From: Marinilabiliaceae bacterium JC040
GTDB taxonomy: Bacteria > Bacteroidota > Bacteroidia > Bacteroidales > Marinifilaceae
Direction of reading: 5' to 3'
DNA: 64,000 bases
NCBI GenBank assembly: GCA_022496785.1
Contig: SNAP01000001.1
Coordinates: 186,001-250,000 of the forward strand
In this document: positions 58,440-64,000 of the stretch, piece after piece
Position numbering within the stretch: position 1 is the first letter of the stretch
Layout: every line of letters begins with the position of its first letter
Translations under genes and position numbers: made by a program
Notes under the pieces: generated by a model
Database searches by the model: none
What the model saw: the letters and a program-made list of their open reading frames with translations, nothing else
Told to the model about the DNA's origin: nothing

Positions 58440-60227
58440 TTAATCTAATTTTAAAACAGCCAAGAATGCTTTCTGAGGAACTTCTACATTTCCTACTTGT
58501 TTCATTCTTTTCTTTCCTTTTTTCTGCTTCTCTAATAATTTACGTTTTCTTGTTATATCTCCACCGTAACATTTTGCTGTTACATCTTTTCTTACAGCTT
58601 TTACTGTTTCTCTTGATATAATCTTAGCACCAATAGCACCTTGGATAGCAATATCAAATTGTTGACGTGGTATTAAATCTTTTAATTTCTCACACATCCT
58701 TCTTCCCCAATATACTGCATTATCATTATGAATTAAAGTTGATAAAGCATCTACTGATTCTCCATTAAGAAGAATATCCAATTTCACTAATTTTGAAGGT
58801 CTAAATCCTATTTGATAATAATCAAAAGATGCATAACCTTTTGTTATAGATTTTAATTTATCATAGAAATCAAAAACTATCTCTCCAAGTGGCATCTCAA
58901 AAGATAATTCTACCCTTGTTGGAGATATGTATTCCTGATTTGTTAAAGTTCCTCTTTTTTCAAGACAAAGACTCATTATCTGACCAATATAATCTGCTTG
59001 TGAGATAATTTGAGCTTTTATATATGGTTCTTCAATCTTATCAAGAACTGTTGGTTCTGGCATATCTGATGGATTATGCATTTCAAACACTTCTCCCTTT
59101 CTTGTATATGCCATATACATAACATTGGGTACGGTTGTTATAACATTCATATTGAACTCTCTATCCAAGCGCTCTTGAACAATCTCCATATGTAACATAC
59201 CAAGGAAACCACATCTAAAACCAAAACCTAAAGCTAGTGAAGACTCTGGCTCAAATGTTAATGAAGCATCATTCAATTGTAATTTCTCCATCGATGCACG
59301 CAAATCTTCATAATCTTCTGAATCTATGGGATAGATACCTGCATAAACCATAGGTTTTACTTCCTCAAAACCTTCAATTGCTTTTTCACATGGACTCTCT
59401 ACACTAGTAACAGTATCACCTACTTTTACTTCTGTAGATTTCTTTATTCCTAAAATTAAATAACCTACATCACCAGCACATATCTCTTTTCTCTCTTCTG
59501 GCTGTAAACGTAAAACTCCTACTTCATCTACTTTATATTCGCTATCAGTACTTACAAACTTTACTGTATCTCCCTTTTTAATCTTTCCATTATACATTCT
59601 AACATATGTTATAACTCCTCTAAAAGAATTATAAGTAGAATCGAATATCAAAGCTTGTAAATTATCATTTAACTCTCCTTTTGGAGCTTCTACTTTTTCA
59701 ACTATAGTATCAAGAATCTGATTTACACCTAAACCTGTTTTTCCACTGGCCTCTATAATATCATCCCTATCACATCCTAATAGATCTTCTATCTGATCTT
59801 TTACCTCCTCTGGCATAGCATTAGGCATATCCATTTTATTAAGAATAGGAATAATCTCCAAATCATTATCTATTGCAAGATATAAATTAGAAATCGTCTG
59901 AGCTTGTATACCTTGTGTTGCATCTACAATTAATAAAGCTCCTTCACAAGCTGCTATTGAACGAGATACCTCGTACGAGAAATCAACATGTCCTGGAGTG
60001 TCTATCAAATTTAAAATATACTTCTCTCCATCTTTCAGATAATCCATCTGAATAGCGTGACTTTTGATTGTAATCCCACGCTCCCTCTCAATATCCATAT
60101 CATCTAAAACCTGAGCTTGTGCTTCTCTATCAGATACTGTTTTTGTTTCTTCCAGTAACCTATCAGCTAAAGTACTCTTTCCGTGGTCTATATGTGCAAT
60201 AATGCAAAAGTTCCTTATATTCTTCAT
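58440..60227 (-). CDS. lepA: Elongation factor 4
   Basis: 595 residues, standard length. It is a ribosome-dependent GTPase that back-translocates or assists ribosome biogenesis. G1 [17 protein letters not shown]3 [12 protein letters not shown] and G4 NKMDMPNA are intact, as are the EF-G-like domains and the unique C-terminal domain ending [22 protein letters not shown]. It heads the operon lepA-vanZ-like-rbfA-lolC/E-like, divergent from a glycosyltransferase gene. A good promoter lies upstream. Confidence 0.97.
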   Translation of the reverse strand: MKNIRNFCIIAHIDHGKSTLADRLLEETKTVSDREAQAQVLDDMDIERERGITIKSHAIQMDYLKDGEKYILNLIDTPGHVDFSYEVSRSIAACEGALLIVDATQGIQAQTISNLYLAIDNDLEIIPILNKMDMPNAMPEEVKDQIEDLLGCDRDDIIEASGKTGLGVNQILDTIVEKVEAPKGELNDNLQALIFDSTYNSFRGVITYVRMYNGKIKKGDTVKFVSTDSEYKVDEVGVLRLQPEERKEICAGDVGYLILGIKKSTEVKVGDTVTSVESPCEKAIEGFEEVKPMVYAGIYPIDSEDYEDLRASMEKLQLNDASLTFEPESSLALGFGFRCGFLGMLHMEIVQERLDREFNMNVITTVPNVMYMAYTRKGEVFEMHNPSDMPEPTVLDKIEEPYIKAQIISQADYIGQIMSLCLEKRGTLTNQEYISPTRVELSFEMPLGEIVFDFYDKLKSITKGYASFDYYQIGFRPSKLVKLDILLNGESVDALSTLIHNDNAVYWGRRMCEKLKDLIPRQQFDIAIQGAIGAKIISRETVKAVRKDVTAKCYGGDITRKRKLLEKQKKGKKRMKQVGNVEVPQKAFLAVLKLD

Positions 60228-60267
60228 TTGACTTCGATAATTATTTCAAAATTCTTAACTTAGCTTA

Positions 60268-60298
60268 CAAAAATACGTTTTTATAATTAATTCCGAAA
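60268..60298 (-). promoter_or_regulatory. Promoter of the lepA operon
   Basis: Minus strand TATTTTTG (60268-60275), an exact TAnnTTTG match, with TTTC (60295-60298) 19 nt upstream as a -33-like element. It is 40 nt before the lepA ATG. Confidence 0.5.
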
Positions 60299-60352
60299 TT
60301 AATTAACTCATTTCAATAACTATATGATTATTAATCCCAAAAATATAAATGT

Positions 60353-61786
60353 ATGAACAATATATGCTGTTACATTTGTAGTAATATAAACGCTATAAAT
60401 GACAATTTAAGAAATACTATCGATTCTCTATTTAGAAAAGACATGATTTTTTTCTCTGAGTCTAATTTCTCCACCAACCTTTGTTCATATAACGATCTAA
60501 AAGATATAGCAGACACATGCACTGGAGAGTATGTATTGTTAATTAATAATGCAGCTAGCATTTCTATCTTACAACAATCAGTAAAACGTTTTAGAGAAAT
60601 AGCAGATATGACTTCTGCTGATATTATCTATTCAGATTTTTATAAAGTTGAAAATGATATAATAAATATCCATAAACTAAACGACTACCATACTGGTTGT
60701 GTAAGAAACGATTTTGAAATGGGAGATATATTTTTCATTCGCTGCTCTACTCTTAAACGACTTATCAACAAATTAAATCCAACTGTCGAATTTGCTGCTT
60801 TCTATGCATTAAGATTAAGAGCTATGATTCATAGTATTATTGAACACATTCCTGAACCTTTATACACTAAAGATGAAACAAGTAATCTTTCATCTGAGAA
60901 TGAGCATTTCAACTATGTTGACCCTTCAAATAAGAATGTTCAAACTGAAATGGAAGCTGTATTCACTCAATATCTTCACGATATAAATGCTCATATCACA
61001 TCTCCTAGAAAAAAAGTCGATTTCAATATTGAAGCATTTAATTATGAGGCTTCTGTTATTATTCCAGTAAAAAACAGAGCAAAAACAATTGGTGATGCCA
61101 TTAATTCTGCTTTAAATCAAGAATGTAAATTCAAATATAATATCATTGTTGTTGATAATTACTCAAATGATGGAACAACAAAAATCATTAAAAAACTAAA
61201 AGACAAAAACCCTCAAATTGTTCATATTATACCTGAAAGTAAACAATTAGGCATTGGAGGTTGTTGGAATATCGCAATAAACCATCATCTATGTGGAAAA
61301 TTTGCTATTCAACTTGATAGCGATGACACCTATAATAATCCTTTTACAATAAATAGAATTGTTGAGAAATTCTATGAGAAAGATTGTGCTATGGTAATAG
61401 GTTCATATCAAATTACAAACTTCAATAACGAAATTATTCCCCCTGGCATTATTGATCACAACGAATGGACTGATGAAAACGGGATGAATAATGCTTTAAG
61501 AATTAATGGACTAGGAGCGCCTAGAGCTTTCTATACACCTATTATTCGCAAACTTCTTTTCCCTAATACTTCATATGGTGAAGATTATGCTGTTGGTATA
61601 GCAATTTCTAGAGAATATTCTATTGGTAGAATTTTAGACCCTATATATAATTGTAGAAGATGGGAAGGTAATTCCGATGCAAACATAAATCATGAGAAAT
61701 TTAATGAATTCAATGCATATAAAGACAAATTAAGATATTTTGAAATCATTAAAAGAATGAAACTTAATTCAGATAATCAAGAATGA
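60353..61786 (+). CDS. Two-domain GT2 glycosyltransferase
   Basis: 477 residues. The C-terminal half (about 228-470) is a GT2 domain: ASVIIPVKNRAKTI, IIVVDNYSNDGTT, GIGGCWNIAINHH, the DxD-like LDSDDTY, and GEDYAVGIAISR. The N-terminal 225 residues look like a degenerate GT2-like domain (GEYVLLINNAASI, SADIIYSDFYKVEND, MGDIFFIRCSTLKRL) lacking a full active site. The reading frame overlaps the next gene, a DUF1460 lipoprotein, by 4 nt (ATGA), so they are coexpressed. Role in peptidoglycan or envelope sugar metabolism is a guess from that neighbour. Confidence 0.78.
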   Translation: MNNICCYICSNINAINDNLRNTIDSLFRKDMIFFSESNFSTNLCSYNDLKDIADTCTGEYVLLINNAASISILQQSVKRFREIADMTSADIIYSDFYKVENDIINIHKLNDYHTGCVRNDFEMGDIFFIRCSTLKRLINKLNPTVEFAAFYALRLRAMIHSIIEHIPEPLYTKDETSNLSSENEHFNYVDPSNKNVQTEMEAVFTQYLHDINAHITSPRKKVDFNIEAFNYEASVIIPVKNRAKTIGDAINSALNQECKFKYNIIVVDNYSNDGTTKIIKKLKDKNPQIVHIIPESKQLGIGGCWNIAINHHLCGKFAIQLDSDDTYNNPFTINRIVEKFYEKDCAMVIGSYQITNFNNEIIPPGIIDHNEWTDENGMNNALRINGLGAPRAFYTPIIRKLLFPNTSYGEDYAVGIAISREYSIGRILDPIYNCRRWEGNSDANINHEKFNEFNAYKDKLRYFEIIKRMKLNSDNQE

Positions 61787-62613
61787 AAAACATATTAAAA
61801 CTATCTATATTCTTAATCTTTATTTTTCTATTTACTTCTTGTAATGCGAGAAATAGAATCTCAAAAGATGAGAAGATTCTTAATAAATACTCTAAAAAGA
61901 TTAATAATATGGATGATAAAAGGCTCATAAATATTATGAGTCTTTTTATAAATACACCATATTTAGCTTCTACATTAGAAATTAATAATAATGAAAAACT
62001 TGTTATTAATCTTCGTCAACTAGATTGCTTAACATTTGTTGAAAACGCATGTGCATTATATAAATGCAATAAAGAGAACAATTTCTCTTTAGAAAATTTC
62101 ACTAAAAATATTCAAAACATAAGATATAGAGATGGGATTATAAATGGATATTTATCTCGACTTCATTATTCTTCCGATTGGATTCTAAACAATATTAAAA
62201 AAGGATATATTCGTAATATTACACCTGATATTAGTGACACAGCTTTTTATCCAGAAGTGTCTTTTATGAGTCAAAATCCAAAATATTATAAAGCTTTAAA
62301 GACTGATAAAGATATTGAAGAAATTAAAAATATTGAGAAGAGAATAAACAAACACAATCTGCATTATATCCCCAAAAAAGAAATTCATAAATATGAAAAC
62401 AGGATTAAGGATGGTGATATCATTTTTATATGTACTAATATTAAAGGTCTAGATATTACTCATGTAGGTTTTGCTATTCATCAAAATGGAGAACTTCATC
62501 TTCTACATGCATCAAGTGTTCATAAGAAAGTCATTATTTCAAATAAAACTCTAAAAGATTATTTAATGGATATAAAAAAAGATACAGGAATTATCGTATG
62601 TCGTTTACTCTGA
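61783..62613 (+). CDS. DUF1460 lipoprotein, probable N-acetylmuramoyl-L-alanine amidase-like
   Basis: 276 residues. The lipoprotein signal ends LFTSC (Cys20). The DUF1460 core is an NlpC/P60-related papain-like fold: catalytic Cys in LRQLDCLTFVEN and the His strand in DITHVGFAIHQNG. Characterised relatives are periplasmic amidases or peptidases that process peptidoglycan fragments. The ATG overlaps the stop of the glycosyltransferase gene; the 3' end overlaps the convergent DUF4922 gene by 9 bp. Confidence 0.85.
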   Translation: MKNILKLSIFLIFIFLFTSCNARNRISKDEKILNKYSKKINNMDDKRLINIMSLFINTPYLASTLEINNNEKLVINLRQLDCLTFVENACALYKCNKENNFSLENFTKNIQNIRYRDGIINGYLSRLHYSSDWILNNIKKGYIRNITPDISDTAFYPEVSFMSQNPKYYKALKTDKDIEEIKNIEKRINKHNLHYIPKKEIHKYENRIKDGDIIFICTNIKGLDITHVGFAIHQNGELHLLHASSVHKKVIISNKTLKDYLMDIKKDTGIIVCRLL

Positions 62614-63456
62614 TACTTCATCATAAATCTTAATAATATCCTTTTCATTTAAATTTAAATAATCTTCTTCTCTTGGACATATAATTATACCAGACATATC
62701 AATAAGTCCAGGAGAAACTAAATAAGAGACTCCATAAGATGAAGGACGGTGTGCTTTACGATGAAAAACGTATAAAGTCCATTCTCCTTCATCGTATCTA
62801 CACATTAAATTTAATTTTGCATCTTTATAAATAGATGAATATTCTATAGAATTAGATAATATAGTCTTGAATTTAATAGATAAATCTTCAATTGATCTAG
62901 ATTTTATAATTGTAAGTTTTCTACAATATTCTGCTTTTGAAATATTTCTATCTCCTACACAATTTTTAAAATCTATTTCTGTTTGTGTTAAACCTTTCTT
63001 ACAAGCTTGAAAATGTAAATGATCAGGTGCTGAAGCACCACATTCTGCTCCATTATAAAGAATAGTAAATGAATCAAGACTTCTTGCCAATTCAAACATA
63101 TCAATATAATAATCTACAGATTGAGGAATATGTTTTTTATGAGCTATTGTTAAATGACCCTTTAATATTGGAAATGGATTTATTAAAATATCATAATCAT
63201 TATAATCTATAGATCTTTGAGCAACTGGTCTATTTGAAGAACAAAGAAAACATTTTCTTTTCTTTATTGCATCCTTAGATACATTTGCTCCTGTCGATTT
63301 TATCCTTTTGGAATTATACTGTATTCTTACAATACATTTTCCTAAATTTAATTCCCTTTCTTGAATTGTTTCTAGCGATTTGAAATTCTCTTGTGCAAGA
63401 TCCCATTCTTTAGTTTGTTGAGTCAATAATTTATCAATATCAGTATTCAAATTCAT
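62605..63456 (-). CDS. DUF4922 protein, HIT-like nucleotidyltransferase/phosphorylase fold
   Basis: About 283 residues from ATG 63456. ILINPFPILKGHLTIAHKKHIPQSV and GASAPDHLHFQACKKG resemble the HIT/GalT-like core with the H-x-H signature, as in VTC2-type sugar-nucleotide phosphorylases and diadenosine phosphorylases. CFLCSSNRP gives a CxxC. The likely reaction is phosphorolysis or transfer on a nucleotide sugar, but the substrate is unknown. An upstream TTG at 63489 lies inside the neighbouring gene's coding region and was rejected. The start follows the S41 stop codon by 1 nt, so the two are cotranscribed. Confidence 0.82.
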   Translation of the reverse strand: MNLNTDIDKLLTQQTKEWDLAQENFKSLETIQERELNLGKCIVRIQYNSKRIKSTGANVSKDAIKKRKCFLCSSNRPVAQRSIDYNDYDILINPFPILKGHLTIAHKKHIPQSVDYYIDMFELARSLDSFTILYNGAECGASAPDHLHFQACKKGLTQTEIDFKNCVGDRNISKAEYCRKLTIIKSRSIEDLSIKFKTILSNSIEYSSIYKDAKLNLMCRYDEGEWTLYVFHRKAHRPSSYGVSYLVSPGLIDMSGIIICPREEDYLNLNEKDIIKIYDEVSE

Positions 63457-63457
63457 A

Positions 63458-64000
63458 CTATAAATTTTTATCTGAATTGAGCACCTCAATAGCTTTATCT
63501 ATAGTCGTATCTAATGGACGTATAATTGGATACATTCCTTCATTATCAATTAAGAAATAACCTATATAAGAATACAATTTTATTTCTAATATCTCTCTAG
63601 ATTCCTTAATATCCTTTGAATTTGCCTTAACTCCTTTACTTGAAGAAAATTTAATAAATTTATTAAACAAATTTTGTTTCTTAGAATAATCTAGAATACT
63701 CTTATAATCGTCTTTGCCCTTAAAAGATTTTCTATTTCTATCAACATATGTAAATGCAAAATTATATACCAAAGCTTTATCTGTTACTCTAGTTAAATAT
63801 CTAGTTATTTTTGTTGTATCCATAGGAACAAAATAATCTGGCATTATTCCTCCTCCACCAAAGACAATTCTACCTTTAGATGTTTTATATTTTAAACTAT
63901 CATTGAAATGTATACTATCTCTTGAAGTAAATTCTCCATGTTCAAAACGTGAAAATATTTCTGAATAATAATCTTTCTTTCCTTTTTTATATGATTTTTG
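63458..64000 (-). CDS. C-terminal part of an S41 family (C-terminal processing) protease
   Basis: Partial gene that runs off the window's right edge; about 180 residues are visible. The conserved segment RIVFGGGGIMPDYFVPMDTT is the C-terminal part of the S41 core common to Bacteroidota CTP proteases, followed by the helical tail TRYLTRVTDKALVYNFAFTYVDRNR. The catalytic Ser/Lys and the PDZ domain would lie beyond 64000 and are not visible. An internal ATG at 63844 is not a start, because the frame stays open to the window end. Such proteases act in the periplasm on C-terminal ends of envelope proteins. DUF4922 follows in the same transcript. Confidence 0.88.
   Translation of the reverse strand, partial: QKSYKKGKKDYYSEIFSRFEHGEFTSRDSIHFNDSLKYKTSKGRIVFGGGGIMPDYFVPMDTTKITRYLTRVTDKALVYNFAFTYVDRNRKSFKGKDDYKSILDYSKKQNLFNKFIKFSSSKGVKANSKDIKESREILEIKLYSYIGYFLIDNEGMYPIIRPLDTTIDKAIEVLNSDKNL

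Noticed and set aside
63845-64000. Treating ATG 63844 as the start of a small separate gene
   Set aside because: The frame continues upstream to the window end and encodes the S41 segment RIVFGGGG, so the visible part is the C-terminus of a longer protein.
1-64000. CRISPR arrays, tRNA or rRNA genes, insertion sequences, prophage
   Set aside because: No regularly spaced repeats, cloverleaf sequences, transposase or integrase genes were seen by reading the gaps and proteins; a covariance-model scan was not possible.

Overview
The window is strongly AT-rich chromosomal DNA from a member of the Bacteroidota, most likely Bacteroidales-like. Three things in the sequence point there. First, many genes have the Bacteroidota sigma-factor -7 box TAnnTTTG upstream, in the best cases with a TTTG-like -33 element about 19-21 nt further up. 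Second, a papain-like protease ends in a type IX secretion (T9SS) sorting tail. Third, lipoproteins carry Cys-Ser-Asp-Asp-Asp-Asp surface-export style N-termini. I cannot name a genus. There is no rRNA, tRNA, CRISPR array, insertion sequence or prophage that I can see.

Layout. 1-5.4 kb: glycan-building genes (asparagine synthase, GT2 and GT4 glycosyltransferases) with two outer-membrane beta-barrel proteins between them. 5.5-7.6 kb: an unrecognised lipoprotein/membrane-protein pair and a small membrane-anchored coiled-coil HTH protein. 7.6-13.9 kb: a Wzx-like flippase, a YfhO-like large membrane protein and a CPA1 Na+/H+ antiporter. 14.2-19 kb: an Ig-like surface lipoprotein, a T9SS-exported cysteine protease and a small lipoprotein in one operon, with a TPR/LuxR-type regulator downstream. 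19.2-29.6 kb: housekeeping genes (U32 peptidase, frr, OmpA/kdsB/bactofilin, DUF177-rpmF-fabH, mnmH-rsgA, rdgB-recO, WYL regulator).

29.8-45.1 kb is the most unusual part: a seven-gene, tightly spaced operon. It joins a complete RND tripartite efflux system (TolC, adaptor, two RND permeases) to a complete ABC exporter (two ATPase domains, two permeases). One ATPase is fused to the C-terminus of the second RND permease, and that ATPase is itself split, just after its A-loop tyrosine, by a 176-residue insertion with about four membrane helices. The other ABC permease carries a catalytically dead M1-peptidase-like region and a golvesin-type C-terminal domain. Both RND subunits lack the TM10 lysine of AcrB, while an ordinary RND pump a few kb away keeps it.

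45.2-60.2 kb: dnaG, a conventional tetR-tolC-hlyD-acrB operon with a perfect 15-bp operator-like palindrome, a histidine kinase behind pheS, a single-repeat DUF1456 protein, and the lepA-vanZ-rbfA-lolC/E-like operon. 60.3-64 kb: a two-domain glycosyltransferase, a DUF1460 amidase-like lipoprotein, a DUF4922 HIT-like protein and the C-terminal part of an S41 protease that runs off the window.
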